A stretch of 6,838 bases of DNA. It comes from Rhodospirillales bacterium. Its GTDB lineage: Bacteria > Pseudomonadota > Alphaproteobacteria > Rhodospirillales > JAOUPW01. This document shows positions 1 to 6,127 of the stretch, in pieces. The translations under genes and the position numbers were made by a program. The notes below the pieces were generated by a model. The model ran no database searches. It was not told the DNA's origin and worked only from the letters and a program-made list of their open reading frames with translations. Numbering within the stretch: the first letter of the stretch is position 1; each line of letters starts with the position of its first letter. Where the stretch lies: positions 1 through 6,838 of the forward strand of contig JAOUPW010000101.1 of the NCBI GenBank assembly GCA_029879665.1. Direction: 5' to 3'.

Positions 1-1
1 A

Positions 2-355
2 GGCTTCGGTCTCAAGTCGGAAGGTGCCGGCGGAACATTCCCGCTTCGTTTCGGCGGGCCGGTGGAACAGGGCCGGGTGTTTATTCTCTATCAGGAGGGT
101 TCCATCGCCGGCGGCGAGGATAAAGAAATCAAGATAACCGCCGACCTCGAGATGCTGAAATCCATGGCCCGCGGCGAAGGCCCGAAAAGGAAACTGATTC
201 TCTTGGGTTACGCCGGATGGGGGGCGGGACAACTGGAAAGCGAGATCGCGAGCGACGATTGGGTCACGGCGCCGCTGGACGCGGATCTGGTGTTTGCACC
301 CGACGACGCCCCGAAATGGGACGCGGCCATGAAAAACGCGGGCCGGTTGCTCTAA
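2..355 (+). CDS. yqgE: YqgE/AlgH (UPF0301) family protein, C-terminal part
   Basis: The reading frame is open from base 2, so the start lies outside the window and about 117 C-terminal codons are visible. Seen: an early FGGPVEQGRVFILY stretch, a K-I-T-A-D-L-E-M-L segment, then GEGPKRKLILLGYAGWGAGQLESEI split across adjacent positions, a conserved tryptophan (DDWVTAP), DADLVF, and a closing KWDAAMKNAG. The GYAGWGxGQLExEI core and the final KWxxAxxxxG are hallmarks of the UPF0301 family, and the end is where the family normally ends. The biochemical function is not established; the family was linked to alginate regulation (AlgH) in Pseudomonas. The GTG at 62 falls inside the conserved domain and is not the start. 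The gene converges on tyrA with 33 bases between stops. Assignment to the family is secure; any role is not. Confidence 0.93.
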   Translation, partial: GFGLKSEGAGGTFPLRFGGPVEQGRVFILYQEGSIAGGEDKEIKITADLEMLKSMARGEGPKRKLILLGYAGWGAGQLESEIASDDWVTAPLDADLVFAPDDAPKWDAAMKNAGRLL

Positions 356-388
356 CGCGAGTGCGGATGGATAGAAACCACTGCAGGC

Positions 389-1300
389 TCAGTCCGCCTT
401 GCCGTCGATTCTTTCCTGTTTGGCTTCGATCACGCCCTTGCGGATGGCGCGCGCACGGGTAAAGGCGCCTTCCAGGGTTTGGGCTTCGTCGCGGCGGATG
501 GCCCGTTGCAATGCCGTCAGGTCTTCGGAAAAACGGCCAAGGATGTCAAGCACCGCATCCTTGTTCTTGAGAAAAATATCCCGCCACATAACCGGATCGG
601 AAGCGGCGATGCGGGTGAAATCGCGGAACCCGCCAGCGGAAAATTCGATCACTTCCTTTTTCAAATGTTCTTCCAGATCGGTGGCGGTGCCGACGATGGT
701 GTAGGCGATCAGGTGCGGCAGGTGCGAGGTGATTGCCAACACCCGGTCATGGTGGGCGGCGTCCATGATCTCGATCTTCATGCCGGCGCGCTTCCACAGT
801 TCCGCGACCTTGTCCACGGCAACCGCATCGGTGTTTTTTTCCGGCGTCAGAATACACCAGTGGCCATTGAACAACTCGGCGAAGCCGGCCTCGGGACCGG
901 AATGTTCGGTGCCGGCGATGGGATGTCCGGGCACCAGATGCACGCCCGCGGGCAGGTTGGAGGCGAAATCGCGCAGGGCGCAGGCCTTGACCGAACCGAC
1001 GTCGGAAACAATGGCGCCGTCTTTCAACGCCGGCGCAATCGCTTTCGCCACCGCTTCGTAGGCGCCCAAGGGCGTGCAGATCATCACCAGGTCGGCGTCG
1101 CAGGCGGCTTCGGCGGCATCCAGGGTATAGCTGTCGCCAAGTCCCAACACTTCCGCTTTCGCCAAGGTCGCCGGGGAACGGGTGGCGATGGCGATCTCCC
1201 GGGCCAGGCCTTCGCGGCGGATCAGCCGGACCAACGACGATCCGATCAGGCCAATACCGATGAAGGCGACTTTGTCGAAAAGAAAAGTACCTGCGGTCAT
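389..1300 (-). CDS. tyrA: Prephenate/arogenate (cyclohexadienyl) dehydrogenase
   Basis: Oxidative decarboxylation of prephenate (or arogenate) toward tyrosine, in the cytoplasm. It is 303 aa, normal for a stand-alone TyrA without fused mutase or ACT domain. Seen: a Rossmann dinucleotide site GIGLIGSS (residues 15-22); CTPLGAYEAV (75-84); SDVGSVK (99-105); PGHPIAGTEHSG (124-135), whose His126 sits where the family's catalytic histidine lies; TSHLPHLIAY (191-200); and GGFRDFTRIA (223-232), which carries the arginines expected to hold the substrate carboxylates. After the second strand the sequence is ATRS (39-42), with no acidic residue where NAD-preferring enzymes often have Asp/Glu. It is the last gene of the chorismate mutase-hisC-tyrA operon and starts 3 bases after the hisC TAG. 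The upstream GGGG is only a weak ribosome site, so coupling to hisC translation is likely (inference). Prephenate versus arogenate preference cannot be read from sequence. Confidence 0.95.
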   Translation of the reverse strand: MTAGTFLFDKVAFIGIGLIGSSLVRLIRREGLAREIAIATRSPATLAKAEVLGLGDSYTLDAAEAACDADLVMICTPLGAYEAVAKAIAPALKDGAIVSDVGSVKACALRDFASNLPAGVHLVPGHPIAGTEHSGPEAGFAELFNGHWCILTPEKNTDAVAVDKVAELWKRAGMKIEIMDAAHHDRVLAITSHLPHLIAYTIVGTATDLEEHLKKEVIEFSAGGFRDFTRIAASDPVMWRDIFLKNKDAVLDILGRFSEDLTALQRAIRRDEAQTLEGAFTRARAIRKGVIEAKQERIDGKAD

Positions 1301-1303
1301 GAT

Positions 1304-2404
1304 CTACCCCGTGAAATCCTTAAGCGCGGCAACGACCGCGCGCATTTCGCTTTCGTTGCCCACTGTAATGCGCAGGCAGTCGGGCAAACCGTAACCGGCG
1401 ACACGGCGGACGATAATGCCGCGTTCTTTCATAAAGCCATCCGCCGCCGCCGCGTCCCGGCCAGCCTCGTCCGGAAAGCGCGCCAGCACGAAATTGCCGA
1501 CCCCGTCGGGCACCGTGAGGCCGAGGCCGCGAAGCTGATCGGCAAGCCATGCGCGCCAGATTTCATTGTGAGCAATTGACCGGTCGATGAAGGCGATATC
1601 GTCCAGCGCCGCCAATCCCGCCGCCTGCGCCGGGCCGGACACATTGAACGGATTGCGCACCCGGTTGAGTACGTCGGCGACATCCGGCGGACAGTAGGCC
1701 CATCCCAGTCGCAGACCGCCCAATCCGTAGACCTTGGAAAAGGTCCGGGCCATCACTGTGTTGACGGCACTGTCCACCAGTTCGGCGCCGGAGGAATAAT
1801 CGTTACGGGTCATGTATTCGGCATAGGCCGCGTCGATCACCAGCAGCACCGACGCGGGCAGGCCGTCGCGCAGGCGTTGAACTTCCTCCGTGCTCAGGTA
1901 CGAACCGGTCGGGTTGTTGGGATTGGCCAGGAACAGAATGCGCGTTTTTTTCGTCACCCGCGCCAGCAACGCATCCACATCCGCCTTAAGATCCGTTTCA
2001 GGCGCCATCACCGGCGTCGCACCGCAGGCCTTGGCGGCAATGGGATACATGAGAAAGCCGTGTTGGGAATAGAGGATCTCGTCGCCGGAGCCGGCGTAGG
2101 CGCGGCACAAGAGACCGATCAATTCGTCCGATCCGGCGCCGCAGACGATGCGGACGGGATCGAGACCGTGATGTTTGCCGAGCGCCTTACGCAGGGTTTC
2201 GCAGGTGCCGTCGGGATAGCGGTGCAACTCGCCAGACGCCTTTTCGAAAGCCGCCATCGCCTTGGGGCTGGGGCCGAAGGCGCCTTCGTTCGACGACAGC
2301 TTTATAATGTCTCTCCGTCCTTCGATTTCGGACTCTCCGCCAACGTAAGGCGAAATATCCAAAATGCCGGGACGCGGGATCAGAGAAGACCCGTCCGTGC
2401 TCAT
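1304..2404 (-). CDS. hisC: Histidinol-phosphate / aromatic aminotransferase (HisC-type)
   Basis: PLP-dependent fold-type I aminotransferase, 366 aa, full length. Seen: LSSNEGAFGPSP (36-47), HRYPDG (61-66), CGAGSDE (88-94), NPNNPTG (161-167), DAAYAEY (191-197), TFSKVYGLGGLRLGW (221-235) with Lys224 as the expected Schiff-base lysine, and CLRITVG (343-349) whose Arg345 should bind the substrate carboxylate. The LSSNEGAxGPSPKA form is one I associate with alphaproteobacterial HisC copies in aromatic operons. HisC enzymes commonly accept both imidazole-acetol phosphate and aromatic keto acids. A paired aminotransferase-dehydrogenase (hisH-tyrC) is known from Zymomonas mobilis. Lying between chorismate mutase and tyrA, it probably transaminates prephenate or hydroxyphenylpyruvate, perhaps besides its histidine role (inference). 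The ATG overlaps the upstream TGA as ATGA (2401-2404), and a GGAGG lies 7 bases before the start. Confidence 0.93.
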   Translation of the reverse strand: MSTDGSSLIPRPGILDISPYVGGESEIEGRRDIIKLSSNEGAFGPSPKAMAAFEKASGELHRYPDGTCETLRKALGKHHGLDPVRIVCGAGSDELIGLLCRAYAGSGDEILYSQHGFLMYPIAAKACGATPVMAPETDLKADVDALLARVTKKTRILFLANPNNPTGSYLSTEEVQRLRDGLPASVLLVIDAAYAEYMTRNDYSSGAELVDSAVNTVMARTFSKVYGLGGLRLGWAYCPPDVADVLNRVRNPFNVSGPAQAAGLAALDDIAFIDRSIAHNEIWRAWLADQLRGLGLTVPDGVGNFVLARFPDEAGRDAAAADGFMKERGIIVRRVAGYGLPDCLRITVGNESEMRAVVAALKDFTG

Positions 2405-3261
2405 AACAAATCCTCCGTGCTCAAGGGTCGGGCGTAACCACCGAGGGGAAGGATCGTCGCCGCCTGTCCGCCGAGCGCGCTTGTAAGCTGCGTCAGCGCC
2501 GGATCCCCTTCCCCCAGAAATCCGTCAACTTCGATAAGACAAGTTCCGCTGTGCGGATCGGCTGCGGTCAGGATCACGTTCAAACCTGCTTGCCGGGCAG
2601 CAGCTTCAATCCCTGCCGGATCCGCCGCTCCCTCGCTTTGAGCCGCCAGGTAGGTCATGTCGCGGCCGGCGGGTTCGGGATTCATGGGACAAATAACCAC
2701 CCCGTCAACGATTCCGCCCCGGGGGTTGCCCAAGGCATTGGAGGGTCCCGCAAAGGGAAGCCGCGCCACGATCCGGGGGGTGTTTATTTCTTTTGAATTC
2801 AACAACGGCCACCACGGCAACCTATCATCGACCGCGGGCGCAGGAAGTACGCCGATGGTGTTTTTTCCACCGCGCACCGCATTGATGACATCCGCCGCCG
2901 AACCGTGGGCGTTGAGGCCGGTGAACGATCCGTATTGATCGCGGGCCAGGTCCCAACACCCGGGGCCATCTTCGGGCGCGAAGACGGCGACCGAAAAGGG
3001 GCCTTCGAAACCCAGGGTGGCGACGATCAGTTCACGCCAGATGCGCACCAGTTCGCGCTTGGGAAAGGGGCCCTTGTGGCGGCCGATCAGGCGGTAGAGG
3101 ATTTCCGCCTCCCGCGCCGGGCGGATCTTGACTGGATCGCCGGCCTTCAAATCGCGCACATGTTCCACCACCTGAGTACGGCGCATGATCAGATCATGGA
3201 TGGAATCGTCTATCGCGTCGATTTCCCGGCGCAAGGCATCCAAGGGTTTTTCCGCGCTCAT
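2401..3261 (-). CDS. Chorismate mutase (AroQ type) with shrunken prephenate-dehydratase/ACT-like tail
   Basis: Residues 1-85 form an AroQ chorismate mutase (chorismate to prephenate): LRREIDAIDDSIHDLIMRR, then Lys39, PAREAEIL (48-55) and IWRELIVATL (74-83). Charged positions fit the known active site (R11/R12, R27/R28, K39, R50, E51). The remaining 200 residues resemble a P-protein but are reduced. Residues 89-170 recall dehydratase lobe 1 (SVAVFAPEDGP, AADVINAVRGGKNTIGVLP, WWPLL). Where about 100 residues of lobe 2 should follow there are only about 15. DGVVICPMNPEP (186-197) stands in place of the TRF-containing strand. Residues 200-280 look like an ACT domain (CLIEVDGFLGEGDPAL, ending ILPLGGYARP like the usual LGSYPRP). 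The catalytic TRF, the PIENS-type loop and the ACT signatures GAL and ESRP are not recognisable. I infer an active mutase with no dehydratase activity. GGAG lies 6 bases before the ATG. It is the first gene of the operon. Confidence 0.88.
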   Translation of the reverse strand: MSAEKPLDALRREIDAIDDSIHDLIMRRTQVVEHVRDLKAGDPVKIRPAREAEILYRLIGRHKGPFPKRELVRIWRELIVATLGFEGPFSVAVFAPEDGPGCWDLARDQYGSFTGLNAHGSAADVINAVRGGKNTIGVLPAPAVDDRLPWWPLLNSKEINTPRIVARLPFAGPSNALGNPRGGIVDGVVICPMNPEPAGRDMTYLAAQSEGAADPAGIEAAARQAGLNVILTAADPHSGTCLIEVDGFLGEGDPALTQLTSALGGQAATILPLGGYARPLSTEDLL

Positions 3262-3327
3262 AAGCGGCTCCGGAGACTATGTAATATTAAGGGACCGGGG
3301 GCTGTTCCTCCGGCGATTCGTGGCCTA

Positions 3328-3356
3328 GTGTTACTGTCCCGCCTCCATAAAATCAA
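3328..3356 (-). promoter_or_regulatory. Candidate promoter for the chorismate mutase-hisC-tyrA operon
   Basis: On the minus strand TTGATT (3356-3351) is followed after 17 bases by TAACAC (3333-3328). It is the best -35/-10-like pair I found in the divergent gap and would leave a leader of about 60 bases. The -10 match is only moderate. TAATAT nearer the gene (around 3284-3289) has a better -10 but no -35 at the right distance. This is pattern matching only. Confidence 0.3.
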
Positions 3357-3364
3357 AGAAAACA

Positions 3365-3393
3365 TTGACACTTCCTAAGGAGATTCCTAGCAA
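3365..3393 (+). promoter_or_regulatory. Candidate promoter for metX-metW
   Basis: A perfect TTGACA (3365-3370) is followed after 17 bases by TAGCAA (3388-3393). The -35 is strong and the -10 weak. A start near 3400 would give a leader of about 48 bases that begins at the foot of the hairpin at 3401-3436. An alternative -10, TAAAAT (3348-3353), lies upstream but lacks a good -35; if used, it would place the small ORF at 3393 inside the transcript. The two possibilities have different consequences for metX control. Confidence 0.4.
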
Positions 3394-3428
3394 TGATGAC
3401 CCTTTTCCGGGCCATCGGGGCAGTGTAG
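3393..3428 (+). CDS. Possible 11-codon leader peptide upstream of metX
   Basis: A short [14 protein letters not shown], ends in TAG 19 bases before the metX start. AAGGAG (3377-3382), a near-perfect Shine-Dalgarno, lies 10 bases before its ATG and is stronger than the site in front of metX. Codons 3-7 overlap the 5' arm of the hairpin that would cover the metX ribosome site, so a translating ribosome could open it (inference). The two starting Met codons are suggestive in a methionine gene leader, but there is no long run of Met codons as in classical attenuators. If transcription starts near 3400, the ORF is not transcribed at all. It may also be chance. Confidence 0.25.
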   Translation: MMTLFRAIGAV

Positions 3429-3436
3429 CCCGAAGG
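3401..3436 (+). promoter_or_regulatory. Hairpin covering the metX Shine-Dalgarno
   Basis: CGGGC (3408-3412) pairs perfectly with GCCCG (3428-3432) around a 15-base loop. After a 3-base bulge, CCTT (3401-3404) pairs with AAGG (3433-3436). That AAGG belongs to the metX ribosome site AAGGA (3433-3437), 10 bases before the ATG. The fold would therefore restrict metX translation unless opened by a ribosome, protein or ligand. I looked for SAM-II features, since that riboswitch often precedes metA/metX in alphaproteobacteria, and did not find its conserved bases. The pairing is seen; the regulatory role is inference. Confidence 0.4.
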
Positions 3437-3447
3437 AACAAGAGGCC

Positions 3448-4653
3448 ATGAGCACAAACGGCGGCAAGAGCAGCGGCGGAAAGGACACCCCGCCCACCCC
3501 CGGCCACCAGGTAATCCTGGGGACGAAGGTCCCCCTGCGACTGGACAGCGGCGCCGAGCTCTCCGGTTTCACCGTCGCCTACCAGACCTACGGCAGCCTC
3601 AACGCCGACAGATCCAATGCCATTCTGGTCTGTCACGCGCTTACCGGCGATCAGTTCCTGGCCGACCCCCACCCGATGACCGGCAAGGATGGCTGGTGGG
3701 AGCAAATCGTCGGCCCCGGCAAGGTGTTGGACACCGAGCGCTATTATGTCATCTGCCCCAATATCCTGGGCGGTTGCATGGGCACCACCGGACCCAAGGA
3801 AATCAACCCGGAAACGGGAAAACCCTGGGGGCTGGATTTCCCGGTCATCACCATCTCCGACATGGTCCGCGCCCAGGCCCTGCTGCTGGACGAACTGGGC
3901 ATCGAGCAGTTGTTCCTGGTCACCGGCGGTTCCATGGGCGGCATGCAGGTTCTGGAATGGGCCTCCATGTACCCCGAACGGGTGTTCGCCGCCCTGCCCA
4001 TCGCCACCGCTTCCCGGCACTCGGCGCAGAACATCGCCTTTCACGAAGTCGGCCGTCAGGCGATCATGGCCGATCCCGACTGGTGCGGCGGCAACTACCT
4101 GGCGGAAGGCAAGCGCCCGCACCGGGGGCTGGCCGTCGCGCGCATGGCGGCGCACATTACCTATCTTTCGGAACAGTCGCTGCATCTTAAATTCGGCCGG
4201 CGATTGCAGAACCGCAAATCGGTGACCTATGGCTTTGAGGCGGATTTTCAGGTGGAAAGCTACCTGCGCCACCAGGGGATCACCTTTGTCGAGCGGTTCG
4301 ACGCCAATTCGTATCTCTATATCACCCGCGCCATGGATTATTTCGACCTGGCGGATAAACACGGCGGCGTACTCGCCAATGCCTTCCGCAACACGCCGGT
4401 CAGGTTCTGTGTTATTTCGTTTACCAGCGACTGGCTCTATCCGACCGATGAAAACCGGATGATCGTCCATGCCCTGAACGCGGTCGCCGCCAACGTCAGT
4501 TTTGCGGAGATTACCTCGGACAAGGGTCATGACGCCTTTCTCCTCGACGAACCGGAATTTCACCGGGTTATTCACGGCTTCATCAACGGCGCCGCCGAAC
4601 ACCGGGGCCTTGTGGGAAGCTCCGCCCTGGCGCCGGGGGAGAGGGCGCCATGA
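3448..4653 (+). CDS. metX: Homoserine O-acyltransferase (acetyltransferase family)
   Basis: Activates homoserine with acetyl-CoA (some family members use succinyl-CoA) for methionine synthesis. It is an alpha/beta-hydrolase-fold cytoplasmic enzyme of 401 aa. Seen: [21 protein letters not shown] near the N-terminus, [21 protein letters not shown] (oxyanion/active-site region), and the nucleophile elbow [14 protein letters not shown] with Ser162. Asp328 in [11 protein letters not shown] and His361 in SDKGHDAFL complete the triad. The first 18 or so residues are Gly/Ser/Pro-rich and look disordered. ATG 3448 is the only usual start in this open stretch, which has an in-frame stop at 3397. AAGGA lies 10 bases upstream and may be covered by the hairpin described above. 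The TGA overlaps the metW start. Acetyl versus succinyl specificity cannot be told from family membership. Confidence 0.95.
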   Translation: MSTNGGKSSGGKDTPPTPGHQVILGTKVPLRLDSGAELSGFTVAYQTYGSLNADRSNAILVCHALTGDQFLADPHPMTGKDGWWEQIVGPGKVLDTERYYVICPNILGGCMGTTGPKEINPETGKPWGLDFPVITISDMVRAQALLLDELGIEQLFLVTGGSMGGMQVLEWASMYPERVFAALPIATASRHSAQNIAFHEVGRQAIMADPDWCGGNYLAEGKRPHRGLAVARMAAHITYLSEQSLHLKFGRRLQNRKSVTYGFEADFQVESYLRHQGITFVERFDANSYLYITRAMDYFDLADKHGGVLANAFRNTPVRFCVISFTSDWLYPTDENRMIVHALNAVAANVSFAEITSDKGHDAFLLDEPEFHRVIHGFINGAAEHRGLVGSSALAPGERAP

Positions 4654-5276
4654 CTCCGGAAAGCCGGCGCAAAGCCATCCGCGTTGATCTTCAGTTGATC
4701 TCCGACATGATCGAGCCCGGCTCCCGCGTGCTGGACGTCGGCTGCGGCGCCGGAACCCTGCTCGACTATCTTGTGCATTTCAAACAAGTGGACGGGCGCG
4801 GCATTGAGCTTTCCACCGAAGGCGTGAATGCCTGCGTCTCGGCGGGGCTGTCGGTGATCCAGGGCGACGCCGATACCGATCTTAAGGATTATCCCGATCA
4901 CGCCTTCGATTTCGTGGTCCTGTCACAGACGCTGCAGGCCATGCACCGGCCCCGGGAAGTTCTTGAACATCTGCTTCGCATCGGCAGGCGTGCGGTGGTG
5001 TCGTTTCCCAACTTCGGCCACTGGCGGGTACGTTGGGAACTGGGCGTCAACGGGCGGATGCCGGTCAGCGAAGCGCTGCCCTATCAATGGTACGACACCC
5101 CCAACATTCACTTCTGCACCATCAAGGATTTCGTGGTGCTGTGCACTGAACTGGGAATCACAATCGAAAAAAGCCTGTCGCTGGACCACAAGGGCGGTAT
5201 GCGGCGCATCGGCAACAACCTGTTCTTCGCCAACCTGTTCGGCGGCCAGGGTGTCTTCCTGCTTAGAAAAGGCTGA
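4650..5276 (+). CDS. metW: Methionine biosynthesis protein MetW (methyltransferase-like)
   Basis: A 208-aa class I SAM-methyltransferase-like protein, the usual length for MetW. Seen: [21 protein letters not shown] with motif I at residues 27-36, GRGIELS (49-55) supplying the acidic Glu53 after strand 2, IQGDADTDL (70-78), and [13 protein letters not shown] (86-98). The sequence [11 protein letters not shown], then [19 protein letters not shown], is characteristic of MetW rather than of a generic methyltransferase. In Pseudomonas putida metW is reported to be needed with metX for the homoserine acylation route, so a partner or activator role for MetX is the likely function; a methyl-acceptor is unknown. 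Its ATG overlaps the metX stop (ATGA, 4650-4653), implying coupled translation in fixed ratio. Its stop lies 2 bases from the stop of the convergent methyltransferase gene. Confidence 0.93.
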   Translation: MTPESRRKAIRVDLQLISDMIEPGSRVLDVGCGAGTLLDYLVHFKQVDGRGIELSTEGVNACVSAGLSVIQGDADTDLKDYPDHAFDFVVLSQTLQAMHRPREVLEHLLRIGRRAVVSFPNFGHWRVRWELGVNGRMPVSEALPYQWYDTPNIHFCTIKDFVVLCTELGITIEKSLSLDHKGGMRRIGNNLFFANLFGGQGVFLLRKG

Positions 5277-5278
5277 AC

Positions 5279-6016
5279 TTACCCGCCGCCCCGCGGCGAA
5301 GCGCCAGGCGTTTTCTGAGCCAGAGGCATGTAAATCCGCTTGCGCGACGCCTGTGGCTGGCCGGCGTAGATTTCCTTGGTCGCTTCGGTGATGACGGCGC
5401 CCGAGAAGGTGGCGAAACCGCGCAGGCCCAGTTCCTCCCACGCGCTTGCCGCGCTCAGCATCATCCGAGAACGCGTCGGCGGCACGAACAGCGCGGCCCG
5501 GGTTTCCACCGGCGTGAACAGGGTTTCGCGCAACAGAAGCGATAACTGCCGCGGCGTATAGGGCCGCCCGTGGCCGAAGGGCGTACGTTCGAACCGGGTC
5601 CACAGGCCGCGCCGGTTGGGCACAACCACAATCAGCCGCCCGCTTCCCGTCAGTACCCGCCACACTTCGCGCATCAGAGGCCGTACCTGTTCGGTACATT
5701 CCAGCGCATGCACCATCAGCACCCGGTCAATGCTGAGATCGGGAAAGGGAAGTTCGGCCTCGTCGATCAAGGTGGTCAGCGAGGATCCCTCGCGCGGCCA
5801 GTTGAGCACCCCCTGGGATGCCGGCATGGCCGCCAGCACGCGATCGGCCTCGCCCCGGAAGGGATCGAGATAGGGCGTGGCATACCCCAGCCCAAGGACC
5901 GCCATGCCTTTGACGTCCGGCCACAGCGCGCGGATGGGCCGGCGGATCATCCGCCTGGCCACGCCGCCCAGGGGGGTGGCGTAAAAATCCCTTAAATCGA
6001 CCGCGTCCATCCACAT
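5279..6016 (-). CDS. Class I SAM-dependent methyltransferase-like protein, substrate unknown
   Basis: From ATG 6016 the protein is 245 aa and begins MWMDAVDLRDFYATPLGGVA. I recognise this opening from alphaproteobacterial relatives that sit beside gloB. Seen: a motif I variant VLGLGYATPYL (40-50) in which the usual acidic residue is Gly, LPFPDLSIDRVLMVHALE (89-106) as motif II with a following helix, and a strand RLIVVVPNRRGLWTR (127-141). A basic tail KRIYMPLAQK leads to a GASPRGGG end. The reading frame extends to a TTG at 6076, but those 20 extra codons have no ribosome site and their residues look non-coding. A second ATG at 6010 is possible. No good Shine-Dalgarno precedes 6016, so a short or absent leader is possible. 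Substrate is unknown; the genomic link to gloB does not define it. Confidence 0.82.
   Translation of the reverse strand: MWMDAVDLRDFYATPLGGVARRMIRRPIRALWPDVKGMAVLGLGYATPYLDPFRGEADRVLAAMPASQGVLNWPREGSSLTTLIDEAELPFPDLSIDRVLMVHALECTEQVRPLMREVWRVLTGSGRLIVVVPNRRGLWTRFERTPFGHGRPYTPRQLSLLLRETLFTPVETRAALFVPPTRSRMMLSAASAWEELGLRGFATFSGAVITEATKEIYAGQPQASRKRIYMPLAQKTPGASPRGGG
5284..5298. terminator. GC hairpin between convergent metW and methyltransferase genes
   Basis: CGCCGC (5284-5289) and GCGGCG (5293-5298) form a perfect 6-bp stem with a 3-base loop. It starts 7 bases after the metW stop and lies inside the last codons of the facing methyltransferase gene. Neither strand has a T-run directly after it, so it is not a classical intrinsic terminator. 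It could slow polymerase from both sides, or simply reflect Gly/Arg codons in a GC-rich gene. Confidence 0.2.
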
Positions 6017-6068
6017 GGGGGCAAGATTAACAGAAAATTCCCCGCCAAAGGGGGTAAACTGGATTTTC

Positions 6069-6103
6069 CGGCGCAAATTTCTGACGGTTAGAGTCTTGCG
6101 CCG
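6069..6103. repeat. 8-bp perfect inverted repeat in a divergent intergenic region
   Basis: CGGCGCAA (6069-6076) is repeated inverted as TTGCGCCG (6096-6103), with a 19-base AT-richer spacer and centres 27 bp apart. It lies between the methyltransferase start (6016) and the DUF2059 start (6128). A weak -10-like TAGAGT (6089-6094) falls in the spacer. It could be an operator with two half-sites or a stem-loop in the leader of the DUF2059 transcript. No known regulator site is recognised. Confidence 0.5.
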
Positions 6104-6127
6104 AAAGCAGGCAAAGGAGAATCTGAA

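Noticed and set aside
363..397. Possible terminator between yqgE and tyrA
   Set aside because: GCGGA (363-367) and TCCGC (393-397) can pair, but the stem is only 5 bp with a 25-base loop and no T-run.
479..1579. A 366-codon open frame on the plus strand opposite tyrA and the end of hisC
   Set aside because: It spans two clearly coding genes, has a repetitive composition typical of antisense frames, and shows no domain.
3268..3313. Stem in the chorismate mutase leader partly covering its GGAG
   Set aside because: CCGGAG/CTCCGG (3308-3313 with 3270-3275) can pair on the minus-strand transcript, but it is 6 bp with a loop of over 30 bases, and CTCCGGAG is itself a palindrome, so chance is likely.
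3371..3447. SAM-II, SAM-V or other SAM riboswitch before metX
   Set aside because: The location fits, but I could not find the conserved pseudoknot bases. The pairing seen is a simple bulged hairpin. A covariance search would settle it.
3331..4602. A 423-codon open frame on the minus strand opposite metX
   Set aside because: Its residues are a Gly/Asp/His/Arg-rich mix with no recognisable domain, and metX on the other strand has a complete catalytic triad and family motifs. It is a by-product of GC-rich codon use.
4923..5699. A 258-codon minus-strand frame across the metW-methyltransferase junction
   Set aside because: It runs through parts of two well-supported genes, and its translation has no recognisable domain.
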